Of a stretch of DNA of 64,000 nt, positions 25,501 to 34,900 are shown in pieces (positions within the stretch are counted from its first letter, which is position 1; the number at the start of each line of letters is the position of its first letter). The notes beneath the pieces are model-generated. The model was given only the letters and a program-made list of their open reading frames with translations. It did not search any database and had not been told where the DNA came from. The DNA lies in assembly GCF_030124325.1 (NCBI RefSeq), contig NZ_JASKLR010000006.1, forward strand, positions 200,387 to 264,386, written 5' to 3'. A program made the translations under genes and the position numbers. The stretch is from Sinorhizobium sp. 8-89. Its GTDB lineage: Bacteria > Pseudomonadota > Alphaproteobacteria > Rhizobiales > Rhizobiaceae.

Positions 25501-25510
25501 TGTTAGAAAT
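25501..25510. promoter_or_regulatory. Second copy of the TGTTAGAAAT site, upstream of deoR
   Basis: TGTTAGAAAT occurs 64 bp upstream of the deoR-type start and is identical to 24650-24659 before deoC. An adjoining AACAA...TTGTT pair (25493-25504) overlaps it. This is consistent with autoregulation. The rest of the 25438-25624 gap shows no gene. Confidence 0.45.
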
Positions 25511-25624
25511 ATCACAAATCAATCCCCGACGACAAGGATGCGTCGCCTAACGGCAACGGCCGACGGACGACGAGAGAGCAATCGGGAAGACGATCTCAGG
25601 GTGACGGCGCGCGCCTACGGTCCA

Positions 25625-26335
25625 CTACAGCCGCAGGGCATCTTTCAAATTGCTGTCCCTCTTCGTCGCTCGCAGGTCGAGATCCGCCTCGATGTGGTCG
25701 ATATGCTCGAGCATCAGCGCGCAGGCAGTGTCGACGTCCTTCCTTTCCAGAGCGTCGACGATCTCCTGATGCTCACTATGGCCGCAACTCGAAATCACCG
25801 ATTGCCCATAGAGTGCGATGACGAGCGAGGAGCGGGCAATGAGCTCGTCCATGAACCGCTTGAGGATGGCGTTGCCCGTGATGGCGGCGATCGCCAGATG
25901 AAAGTCGCCGGACGCCTTGATCTCGGCCCGGCGGGCGGACTGGCCACGCTGGATCGTCAGCCGCTCCTCTTCGGCAAGCAGCTCACGCAACTCCTTGATA
26001 TGCCGCTTCTCCAGATGACGGGCCGCCTCGCGCAAAAGACCCGGTTCGATAAGCCGGCGCGTCGCAAAGATCTGTTGCGCCTCGGCGACAGAGGGATAGG
26101 CGACGAAGGCGCCGCGATTTTTCTCGACCGTGACGAGCCCTTCATAGGAAAGCGCTTGAAGAGCGGCGCGCACCACCGTGCGGCTGACACTGAAAAGGCC
26201 GCCGACATCGCTTTCGGAAAGTTTTGTGCCGGGCGCGAGACGCCGCTCGACGATCGCTTCGCGGATCGAGTCGCGGATATGGGGAGCACCGATTTCGATG
26301 GCGTCTTCGGAAGTGGCGAGATTTGATGAGGTCAT
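25625..26335 (-). CDS. GntR-family regulator, FCD (FadR) subfamily
   Basis: A 236-residue regulator with an N-terminal winged helix (IRDSIREAIVERRLAPGTKLSESDVGGLFSVSRTVVRAALQALSYEGLV) and an all-helical FCD effector domain containing the metal-binding histidines in FHLAIAAITGN and HSEHQEIVDAL...ACALMLEHI. The start at 26335 was chosen because the DNA-binding domain begins about 20 residues later; the frame is open further upstream but reads unlike protein. It is divergent from the polyamine-type ABC operon, which it probably represses in response to a carboxylic acid. Confidence 0.9.
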   Translation of the reverse strand: MTSSNLATSEDAIEIGAPHIRDSIREAIVERRLAPGTKLSESDVGGLFSVSRTVVRAALQALSYEGLVTVEKNRGAFVAYPSVAEAQQIFATRRLIEPGLLREAARHLEKRHIKELRELLAEEERLTIQRGQSARRAEIKASGDFHLAIAAITGNAILKRFMDELIARSSLVIALYGQSVISSCGHSEHQEIVDALERKDVDTACALMLEHIDHIEADLDLRATKRDSNLKDALRL

Positions 26336-26419
26336 GAGGCTGGCAATCCGGACAACGCCGATACTGTAGCGTGATGAACGCTGGAAGTTAACAGCCATTC
26401 GCACGCAAATATTTTTGAT

Positions 26420-26431
26420 ATTGTATACGAT
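26420..26431. promoter_or_regulatory. Candidate operator of the FCD-GntR regulator
   Basis: ATTGTATACGAT is a near-perfect palindrome with a GTATAC core. FadR-type GntR proteins typically bind short sites with GT and AC half-sites, which this fits. It lies in the 262-bp AT-rich gap (26336-26597) between the regulator and the ABC operon. No other gene is visible in that gap. Confidence 0.5.
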
Positions 26432-26597
26432 TGCCTCAGATATTGGCGACAAACGCCTATAAAATGTGCAGCTAATCAACGGCCGCACGAGCCACCTCGC
26501 CGGGGCGGGAGAATATATTCGACAGATCATGCCCTTAAGCCCTGACGGGCGAACTGGCACGCTTGATGCTTCTCTCCTTGTGCAAGGAGAAAACGCC

Positions 26598-27686
26598 ATG
26601 TCAAAAGCGGCTGAGATCGATATTGCCTCGGTTTCCAAGATCTACGGCACGACAACGGCCGTCCATTCGATCAGCCTGAAGATCCCCGCCGGCAGCTATT
26701 GCTGCTTTCTCGGACCTTCCGGCTGCGGCAAGACGTCGACGCTGCGCATGATTGCTGGTCACGAGAGCATTTCGTCCGGCGACATTCGCCTCGGCGACAT
26801 CGTGGTCACCGATTTTCCGCCGGCGAAACGCGGCACCGCGATGATGTTCCAGTCCTACGCGCTGTTCCCGCATCTCGACCTCATCGACAACGTCGCCTTC
26901 AGCCTGAAGATGAAGGGAGTCGACAAGAACGAGCGCCGGGCGAAGGCCTTGGAAATGCTCAAGCTGATGCAGATGGAAGCCTACGCGACGCGCCGCCCGG
27001 CGCAGCTTTCCGGCGGTCAGCAGCAGCGCGTGGCGCTTGCGCGGGCGCTGATCACCGATCCGGAGGCGTTGCTGCTCGACGAACCGCTTTCCGCGCTCGA
27101 TCCCTTCCTCAAGATCCGGATGCGAGCGGAGCTCAAGAAGCTGCAAAAGACGCTCGGCATCACGTTCGTCCATGTCACGCATAGCCAAGAGGAAGCGATG
27201 GCGCTCGCCGACCTGATCGTCATCATGAACAACGGCCGGATCGAGCAGGCAGCCAAACCGCGCACCGTCTTCGAAAAGCCCGCGACGGCCTTCGTCGCCC
27301 GGTTCATGGGCGACCATAACGTGCTGTCGGGCCGCGTGACGAAGATCGAGGACGGCATCGTGACGCTTCACGTGCCGGAGGGCCAGAGCTTCACCGTACG
27401 CGACATCGGGCAGGAGGTCGGCAAGCCGATCGACATCGGCATCCGAACCGATCGCGTGCGTCTTGAATCGGCCGTGGAAAAGTCGCTGGGCTTCCAGGGC
27501 GTCGTCTCGAATGTCGAATATCGCGGCGCTTCAGTGAAGATCACCGTGATCGGGGCCGGCAGCGACGATTTCACCGTGATCGTCTCCGACGCGGACTATT
27601 TCAAGAAACCCGTGCCCCTCGGCGATGCGGTGTCCTTGAGCTGGGCCCTGGAGGACGTGATCCCCCTCGGCCGCCTGTCAGCCTAG
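26598..27686 (+). CDS. PotA-type ABC transporter ATP-binding protein
   Basis: A 362-residue ATPase of the spermidine/putrescine-iron-type class. Walker A is GPSGCGKTS, Q-loop MMFQSYALFPHLDLIDNVAF, signature LSGGQQQR, Walker B ALLLDEPLSALDP, H-loop VTHSQEEAMALAD (Ser instead of Asp after His). A C-terminal TOBE domain follows (GIRTDRVRLE, VVSNVEYRGASVKITV). The ATG at 26598 has AAGGAGAAAACGCC before it. First gene of the operon continuing with the binding protein and two permeases. Confidence 0.93.
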   Translation: MSKAAEIDIASVSKIYGTTTAVHSISLKIPAGSYCCFLGPSGCGKTSTLRMIAGHESISSGDIRLGDIVVTDFPPAKRGTAMMFQSYALFPHLDLIDNVAFSLKMKGVDKNERRAKALEMLKLMQMEAYATRRPAQLSGGQQQRVALARALITDPEALLLDEPLSALDPFLKIRMRAELKKLQKTLGITFVHVTHSQEEAMALADLIVIMNNGRIEQAAKPRTVFEKPATAFVARFMGDHNVLSGRVTKIEDGIVTLHVPEGQSFTVRDIGQEVGKPIDIGIRTDRVRLESAVEKSLGFQGVVSNVEYRGASVKITVIGAGSDDFTVIVSDADYFKKPVPLGDAVSLSWALEDVIPLGRLSA

Positions 27687-27759
27687 CCCGAAAAAAGAGC
27701 CGTTCCGGCCGCCTCCCGCTCAAACCAACCACTAACCATCAAGAAAAGGGGAACTACGC

Positions 27760-29058
27760 ATGACAACCGAGGCCAGTTCACTAAAACCGCAAAAAGCGAT
27801 CTCCCGGCGTTCGCTGCTCAAGACCGGTGCCGCCGCTGTCGGCGCCATCGCCGGATCCGGGGCCATCACCGGCTTTCCCACCATCTGGGCGCAGAACCCG
27901 ATCACGCTCCGCCAGTTCGGCACCGGCGTTTCGAACATCAATGCGATCGCCGAAAAGTGCAAGCAGGACCTCGGCATCACGCTGGAAATGACGGCGACCG
28001 ATTCCGATGCCGCCGCCCAGCGCGCCGTCACCCAGCCGGACTCCTATGACATCGCAGATATCGAATACTGGATCGCCAAGAAGGTCTTCCCGAGCGGCGT
28101 CATGCAGCCGATGGATGTCTCGAAAATCAAATATTACGACAAGATCGTGCCGCTCTTCATCGATGGCAAGCTGAAGCCCGACAGCGTGATCGCGCAGGGC
28201 ACCGCGCCGCACACGGTCGGTTTCGTCGAGGCGCAGGATTCCAAGACCTTCGCCAAGGAGCCGACGCAATGGATGACCCTGATCCCGACCATCTACAATG
28301 CCGACACGCTCGGCATTCGCCCGGACCTCGTCGGCCGCGAGATCACCACCTGGGCGGACATCATGGATCCGGCCTTCAAGGGCAAGGCGGCGATCCTCAA
28401 CATCCCCTCGATCGGCATCATGGACGCCGCCATGATCATGGAGGCAATGGGCAACATCAAATATGCCGACAAGGGCAACATGACGACGGATGAAATCGAT
28501 CAGACCATCGATTTCCTCATCAAGGCCAAGCAGGATGGCCAGTTCCGCGCCTTCTGGAAATCCTTCGACGAGAGCGTCAACCTTATGGCCTCCGGCGAGG
28601 TCGTCATCCAGTCGATGTGGTCGCCGGCGGTCGCCGCCGTTCGCTCCAAGGGGATCGCCTGCAAATACCAGCCGCTGAAAGAGGGCTACCGCGCCTGGGG
28701 CGGCGGCCTCGGTCTCGCCGCGCACCTGCAGGGCGCCCAACTCGACGCCGCTTACGAATATATCAACTGGTATCTCTCCGGCTGGGTCGGGGCCTATCTC
28801 AACCGCCAGGGCTATTACTCCGCCGCGATGGAAACCGCGAAGGCTCACATGTCCGAGGACGAATGGGGCTTCTGGGTGGAAGGCAAGCCGGCAAAGGGCG
28901 ACATCCTCTCTCCGGAAGGCAAGATCATGGAGAAGGCCGGCGCTGTCCGCGACGGCGGCTCGTTCGAGGAGCGCATGGGCAAGGTCGCTTGCTGGAACTC
29001 CGTGATGGACGAGGACCGTTACATGGTCCGCCGCTGGAACGAGTTCATCGCGGCTTAA
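27760..29058 (+). CDS. PotD-like ABC transporter substrate-binding protein with Tat signal
   Basis: A 432-residue periplasmic protein. The N-terminus carries a twin-arginine motif, SRRSLLKTGAAAVGAIAGSGAITG, so export is probably by Tat, with cleavage near residue 45 (IWA-QN). The mature protein has the polyamine-type fold (PTIYNADTLGIRPDLVGREITTWADIMDPAFKGKAAI). The gene is in one operon with a racemase for hydantoin or acidic amino acids, which hints at a nitrogen-containing acid ligand rather than a polyamine; this is inference. Confidence 0.9.
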   Translation: MTTEASSLKPQKAISRRSLLKTGAAAVGAIAGSGAITGFPTIWAQNPITLRQFGTGVSNINAIAEKCKQDLGITLEMTATDSDAAAQRAVTQPDSYDIADIEYWIAKKVFPSGVMQPMDVSKIKYYDKIVPLFIDGKLKPDSVIAQGTAPHTVGFVEAQDSKTFAKEPTQWMTLIPTIYNADTLGIRPDLVGREITTWADIMDPAFKGKAAILNIPSIGIMDAAMIMEAMGNIKYADKGNMTTDEIDQTIDFLIKAKQDGQFRAFWKSFDESVNLMASGEVVIQSMWSPAVAAVRSKGIACKYQPLKEGYRAWGGGLGLAAHLQGAQLDAAYEYINWYLSGWVGAYLNRQGYYSAAMETAKAHMSEDEWGFWVEGKPAKGDILSPEGKIMEKAGAVRDGGSFEERMGKVACWNSVMDEDRYMVRRWNEFIAA

Positions 29059-29087
29059 CGGCAATTTGGGCCGCACGCCAGGCCGCT

Positions 29088-29254
29088 GGCCCCTCACCCC
29101 TCACCCTAGCCCTCTCCCCGCACGCGGGGAGAGGGGACGCAGGCGGCGCTTGCCTCTTGTCTCCGCGACAGGCGGAGGGAACGAGGCGGTCGCGGCAAGC
29201 CCCTTCTCCGCGCTCGCGCGGAGAAGGTCCCGGCAGGGGAATGAGGGGCAGTTT
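29088..29254. repeat. RIME-type rhizobial intergenic mosaic element
   Basis: The 224-bp gap between binding protein and permease genes is largely this element. It opens with repeated CCCTCACCC wording and contains strong hairpins at 29111-29134 (CCTCTCCCCGC / GCGGGGAGAGG) and 29202-29227 (CCTTCTCCGCG / CGCGGAGAAGG), and ends in AGGGGAATGAGGGGCAG, partly inverted to the start. This multi-stem layout is that of RIME elements described in Rhizobium and Sinorhizobium. It lies inside the operon and could lower expression of the permeases relative to the binding protein. Confidence 0.75.
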
Positions 29255-29282
29255 CGAAGGCAGTAAAAAAGGGACACAGAGG

Positions 29283-30191
29283 ATGACTGCAGTCGCAACC
29301 TCAGGAGAGATCAAGGCGGGCGAGGCACCACGCTCCCTCGCCGCACCACAATGGCTAATCGCCTATCTCCAGGCCGCTCCCCTCCTCCTGATCCTCGGCT
29401 TCTTCTTCATCCTGCCGATCCTGACCATCTTCGTCGTCAGCTTCTGGGACTACGACTTCGCCGGCCTCTACCCCGACGTCCTGACAATGAACTATACCGA
29501 CACGCTCGGCTCGTGGGTGACGTGGAAGACCTATCTCAACACGCTGAAATTCACGGCGATGACGTGGGCTCTTACGCTCTTTATCGGCTTCTGCGTTGCC
29601 TATTTCCTTGCCTTCCACATTCGCACGACGACGATGCAGATGGTGCTTTTCCTCGTCTGCACCGTGCCGTTCCTCACCTCAAACATCATCCGCATGATCT
29701 CCTGGATTCCGGTTCTCGGACGCAACGGCCTCGTCAACTCGACATTGATCGAACTCGGCATCATCCCTGAGCCGATCGAATGGCTGCTCTATTCCGATTT
29801 CGCGGTCGTGCTCGCCATGGTGCATCTCAACACGCTGTTCATGGTTACGCCGATCTTCAACACGCTGATGCGCATCGACCGTTCCCTGATCGAGGCCGCG
29901 CGCGACTGCGGCGCGACAGGTTGGCAGATCCTCTGGAACGTCATCCTGCCCTTGGCAAAGCCCGGTATGGCAATCGGCTCGATCTTCGTCGTAACGCTGG
30001 TGATGGCGGATTTTTCGACCGTGCAGGTGATGTCCGGCGGACAGAGCGCGTCGGTGGCGCTGATGATGAAGAACCAGATGTCGCTGCTGCAGTACCCGGC
30101 AGCGGCGGCCAACGCGGTCGTGCTGCTGATCGTCGTGCTCTTGATGGTCGCCGCGATCCTCCGGGTCGTCGATATCAGGAAGGAGCTCTGA
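29283..30191 (+). CDS. PotB-type ABC transporter permease
   Basis: A 302-residue permease with six hydrophobic segments beginning near residue 30 (LLLILGFFFILPILTIFVVSFW). The EAA loop is SLIEAARDCGATGWQILWNVILPLAKPG. The ATG at 29283 comes right after a GGACACAGAGG site and the RIME-type element. The frame remains open upstream through that element, but that part is not protein-like. Partner of the permease directly downstream. Confidence 0.92.
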   Translation: MTAVATSGEIKAGEAPRSLAAPQWLIAYLQAAPLLLILGFFFILPILTIFVVSFWDYDFAGLYPDVLTMNYTDTLGSWVTWKTYLNTLKFTAMTWALTLFIGFCVAYFLAFHIRTTTMQMVLFLVCTVPFLTSNIIRMISWIPVLGRNGLVNSTLIELGIIPEPIEWLLYSDFAVVLAMVHLNTLFMVTPIFNTLMRIDRSLIEAARDCGATGWQILWNVILPLAKPGMAIGSIFVVTLVMADFSTVQVMSGGQSASVALMMKNQMSLLQYPAAAANAVVLLIVVLLMVAAILRVVDIRKEL

Positions 30192-30192
30192 G

Positions 30193-31014
30193 ATGAGCCA
30201 CGAAAGACGGACATGGGAATTCTACGTGCTGGCGGCCTTCTTCGCGCTGTTCGTGCTGTTCCTTTACGGACCGTTGTCAGCGGTCCTGATCCTGTCCTTC
30301 CAGGGGCCTGACGGCGGCCTCACCTTTCCGTTGAACGGGGTTTCGACGCACTGGTTCTACAACCTCTTCGAACAGCAGGCTGTCGGCGATTTCGGCGCCT
30401 CATTCCGCCGATCCTTCACGCTCGGGCTTATGGTTATGGTCGTCAACGTCGTCGTGGCGCTCCTCGCCGGCCTTGCCTTCCGCCACCGCTTCCGCGGCTC
30501 GACGACGCTCTTCTACGTGACGGTCGCAAGCCTCGTCGTGCCCTCGATCATCATTTCGCTCGGCATCGGCGTCGTCTTCCAGCAGTTCGGGCTGAAGCCC
30601 GCCTGGTACTCTTCAGGCTTCGGCGCGCATCTCACCTGGACGCTGCCCTTCGGTGTGCTCATCATGTTCGCGGTCTTTAACCGCTTCTCGCCGGCCTATG
30701 AGGAGGCTGCCCGCGACCTCGGCGCAACACCGTGGCAGACCTTCCGCCATGTCGTGCTGCCGATGATCGCGCCGAGCCTGATCGGAGTCGGTCTCTTCGG
30801 CTTTACCCTCTCCTATGACGAGTTCGCCCGCACGCTGATGACATCCGGCACCTACAATACGCTGCCGCTCGAAATCTATGGCATGACGACCAACGTGACG
30901 ACGCCGGTGCTCTACGCCCTCGGCACGGTCACGACACTCTTCTCCTTCACCATCATCCTCGTCGCGCTCGCCATCATCCTCGTGCTGCGGCGCCGGCAGG
31001 CAAAGATAAGCTGA
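30193..31014 (+). CDS. PotC-type ABC transporter permease
   Basis: A 273-residue permease with the family opening FYVLAAFFALFVLFLYGPLSAVLILSF and EAA loop AYEEAARDLGATPWQTFRHVVLPMIAPSL. It begins one base after the stop of the PotB-type gene. It completes the importer together with the PotA- and PotD-type proteins. Confidence 0.93.
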   Translation: MSHERRTWEFYVLAAFFALFVLFLYGPLSAVLILSFQGPDGGLTFPLNGVSTHWFYNLFEQQAVGDFGASFRRSFTLGLMVMVVNVVVALLAGLAFRHRFRGSTTLFYVTVASLVVPSIIISLGIGVVFQQFGLKPAWYSSGFGAHLTWTLPFGVLIMFAVFNRFSPAYEEAARDLGATPWQTFRHVVLPMIAPSLIGVGLFGFTLSYDEFARTLMTSGTYNTLPLEIYGMTTNVTTPVLYALGTVTTLFSFTIILVALAIILVLRRRQAKIS

Positions 31015-31019
31015 CATCC

Positions 31020-31763
31020 ATGCGCATCCTGATCGCCAATCCGAACACCACCGTCTCAATGACGGAAAAGGCTGCAGATGCAGCGCGCGCCGTCGCCGGG
31101 CACGGCACTGAAATCATGGCGGCAACCTCCAGGAACGGCCCTGCCTCGATTGAAGGACACTATGACGGCGCGATCGCTGTGCCCGGCCTGCTGGTGGAGA
31201 TCCGTGCGGGGCAAGCCGCCGGTGCCGACGCCGCCGTCATCGCCTGCTTCGATGATACCGGCCTTGAGGCCGCGCGCACCCTCGCCGACATTCCTGTGTT
31301 GGGGCTTTGCGAGTCCGCCGTGATGACGGCCGCCCTTCTTGCCCAGCGCTTCACCGTCATCACCACGCTGGAGCGTTCGCGCGTTCTCATCGAAAATCTT
31401 GTCGGGCGCTACGGTATGGGCAGCCGCGCAAAGGTTCGCGCCGCCGATATTCCGGTGCTCGACCTCGAGGACAAAGCGTCCGGAGCCCTCGTCAAGCTCA
31501 GGCGGCAGATCGAACTGGCGCTCACGGAGGACGGAGCCGAAGCGATCGTCCTCGGCTGCGCCGGCATGGCCGATCTGGCGCAGGCGCTGCAGCGCGAATA
31601 CGGGGTACCGGTTGTCGATGGGGTCTCGGCTGCAGTCAAGCAGGCGGAGGCGCTTGTCTCGCAGGGGCTTACGACGAGCAAGCGCGGCTCCTATTCCGCT
31701 CCGCTTGCAAAACCCTATACGGGGTCGATGCAGGCCTTCGCGCCAGGACCCGCTTCGCCCTGA
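31020..31763 (+). CDS. Hydantoin / Asp-Glu racemase family protein
   Basis: A 247-residue racemase of the Asp/Glu/hydantoin family, which uses two cysteines as acid-base pair. Both are present: one in VIACFDDTGLEAAR (about residue 76) and one in AIVLGCAGMADL (about residue 180). The opening MRILIANPNTT is typical of hydantoin and allantoin racemases. It follows the last permease by 5 bp and is therefore part of the ABC operon. A 5-substituted hydantoin or allantoin are plausible substrates; no hydantoinase is encoded nearby. Confidence 0.88.
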   Translation: MRILIANPNTTVSMTEKAADAARAVAGHGTEIMAATSRNGPASIEGHYDGAIAVPGLLVEIRAGQAAGADAAVIACFDDTGLEAARTLADIPVLGLCESAVMTAALLAQRFTVITTLERSRVLIENLVGRYGMGSRAKVRAADIPVLDLEDKASGALVKLRRQIELALTEDGAEAIVLGCAGMADLAQALQREYGVPVVDGVSAAVKQAEALVSQGLTTSKRGSYSAPLAKPYTGSMQAFAPGPASP

Positions 31764-31905
31764 GCGCCCTTTCCCTTCAATCGTTCCGGTTGCAGCGCCG
31801 TTCAAGCGGCGTCTGCGGCTCTCTTGGTCGCATCGCGATTGACAAGCCCCCGGGAAGGTTGACAGAGTGACGCTCAATCGAGACGGGCAGCATTGGGAGG
31901 ACTTG

Positions 31906-34900
31906 ATGTCTATGCGCGCGTTTGTCGGCCTTTTCACGCTTCTTCTCACGCTCGTTTCCCTCGGCTCGCCCGCCTCGGCGGCTGAAACGGACCGCACAGT
32001 CGAGATAACGCAAGACGGCGACTATTTCGGCTTTGATCTTCGCACCGAACAGAACGTCTCGCTTCAGCAGTGCCAGAGCGCCTGTACCGCCGACCAGGCC
32101 TGCCGCGCCTTCACCTACAATCCAAAGGTGAAGTGGTGTTTCCTGAAATCCGATTTCAATCAGTTGAACACCTTCAAGGGAGCGATAGCCGGCAAGGTCG
32201 TCGAGACGGGCAGCGACGAGCCCGATATCGGCGCGCCGCCGCGTCTCTCCTTCCTTTCGGATCAGCTCATTCAGGACGCCCGCGAAGTGAAAGCGAATCT
32301 CGCGCTGACAGAGGACCAGCAGGGATTTGGCGTCAACGGCCTGATCGAAGCCGCCCGCGGCGAGTTGACGGCTGGCAACATAGAGAACGCGCTGAAGGGC
32401 TTTCGTGGCGCGCTGGCGATAACGCCGGATGACGGCGAATTGTGGCTGGAGACGGCGCGCGCCGCCAACCGCATCACGGGCAATACCGAGATCGCCGGCC
32501 AGGCAGCGCTTGCCGCCCTCAACGGCTACCAACTGACCCGCAATGCCCAGAGCCGGGCAGACGCGCTTGCCGTTCTCGCCAAGGCACTCGAAAACACGGA
32601 AAACTATCGCACCGCCCTCAACGCCTATAAGGCGAGCCTCGAACTTGTCGAGGCGAAGACGGTCGAAACCGCTTACCTCGATCTCAGGGCGCGACAGGGC
32701 TTCCGCGTCACCGGCCATACGATCGATGCCGACAGCGCGAGCCCGCGCGCCTGCGTTCAATTCTCCGAACAGCTCGTCAAGAACGGACCGGATTACGCCT
32801 CCTTCGTCACCCTTGACGGCACAGCTCCGAAAGCGGTCGAGGCCAAGGGAAGCGAGATCTGCGTCGAAGGATTATCCCATGGGCAGCGCTATAAGCTGGC
32901 GCTGAGGCAGGGCCTGCCCTCCTCCGTCGATGAAGTCATCGAAACGCCCGTAAGCCTCGACATCTATGTGAAGGATCGTTCGCCGATGGTGCGCTTCACC
33001 GGCGACAGCTTCGTGCTGCCGTCGACCGCACGGCGCGGCATTCCGATCGTCTCGGTCAATACCGAGAGCGCCAACCTCAAGCTCTATCGCATCGGTGATC
33101 GCGGCATCTCTTCGCTGCTCACCAGCTCGCAGTTCCTGACGCAGATCGACGGCTATAGCGAAGAGCGCATCAAGGACGAGAGCGGCGAACTCGTCTGGCA
33201 GGGCAGCATCGACATCGATACCGAACTCAACAAGGAAGTGGTGACCAGCTTCCCGGTGGATGAGGCGCTGCCGCAACGCAAGCCAGGGATCTACGTGCTG
33301 ACGGCAGTCTCCGGAACCGGCCTCAGCCAGGATTGGGACGCGCGCGCCACCCAATGGTTCGTGGTCTCCGACATTGGCATCTCGACCTATGCCGGCACGG
33401 ACGGGCTCACCGTCTTCGCCCGCTCGCTCGCAAGTGCCAAGCCGCTCGACGGCGTCGAACTGCAACTCGTCGCAAAGAACAACGAAGTTCTCGGCACCGC
33501 GATGAGTGATGCGGAGGGGAGAGCGACTTTCGCCGCCGGCCTGATGCGCGGCGCGGCGAGCATGACACCCGCCGTCATCACGGCGAAGAAGGCGGACGCG
33601 GATTACGTCTTCCTCGACATGACGCGCGCCGGTTTCGATCTTTCCGATCGCGGCGTCACAGGCCGCGCGGCACCCGGTGCGATCGACCTTTTCGCCTGGA
33701 CCGAACGCGGTATCTACCGCGTCGGCGAGACGGTGCATGCGGCAGCCCTTGCCCGCGATGTAAACGGCACGGCCATCGAGAACCTGCCGCTGACCTTCGC
33801 CTTCCTGCGCCCGGATGGCGTCGAGGACCGGCGCATGGTGAGCAATGGCGGCAAGGTTGGCGGCCACACACTCGACCTGCCGATCCCGGAAAATGCCATG
33901 CGCGGCACCTGGACGATGCAGATCTTCGCCGATCCAAAAGGAGCCGCGATCGGCGAGAAGCAATTCCTCGTCGACGACTTCGTACCGGACCGCACCGAGT
34001 TCGATCTGACGAGCGAGGCGAACGAAATCACGGTCGGCACGCCTGTGCAGGTCGCGGTCGACGGCCGCTTTCTTTATGGCGCGCCCGCCGCCGGGCTGAC
34101 GCTCGAGGGTGAAGTCTCGGTCAAGCCGGCGCGCGAGAACGCCGCCTTTAAGGGCTATTTCTTCGGCCTTGCCGACGAGGAGGCGAGCGAAGACACGCGA
34201 ATGCCGCTCGAGGGGCTGGAGCCGCTGGACGAGAACGGCAAAGCTGTCTTCGACGTCGATCTGACCGAGGTTCCCTCGACGACGCAGTTGCTGAACGCCA
34301 ATGTCACGGTGCGCATGCGCGAGGCCGGCGGCCGCGCCGTGGAGCGCTCGCTGACGCTGCCGGTCAAGCCGGAGGGGCCGATGGTCGGCATCAAGCCGGA
34401 GTTTTCCGGAAATCTTGGCGAAAACTCGGTCGGACGCTTCCACGTGATTGCGCTCGGGGAGGACGGCACGAAGATGCCGATGTCCGGCTTGCTCTGGAAG
34501 CTGATCAGCGTCGAACGCAATTACCAATGGTATCGGGACGGGAGCGCCTGGAAATACGAGCCGGTCGTCTCCACGAAACAGGTGGCGAACGGTACCGTCG
34601 ACGTGACCGCAGAGGGTGGCGAGATCGCCGTGCCGGTCGGCTGGGGCCGCTACCGCCTCGAGATCGAGACGGCTGCGGTCGACGGACCCGCTTCCAGCGT
34701 CGAGTTCGATTCCGGCTGGTATGTCGAAGCAACTTCGACTGAAACACCGGACGGGCTGGAGATTGCGCTCGACAAGGAAGAATACGCGATCGGCGAGACC
34801 GCGAAACTGAAGGTCTCGCCACGCTTCGCGGGCGAGCTTCTGGTAACCGTCGGAACCGAAGATCTGATCGCGACGAAAACCGCGACCATTGCCGAAACCG

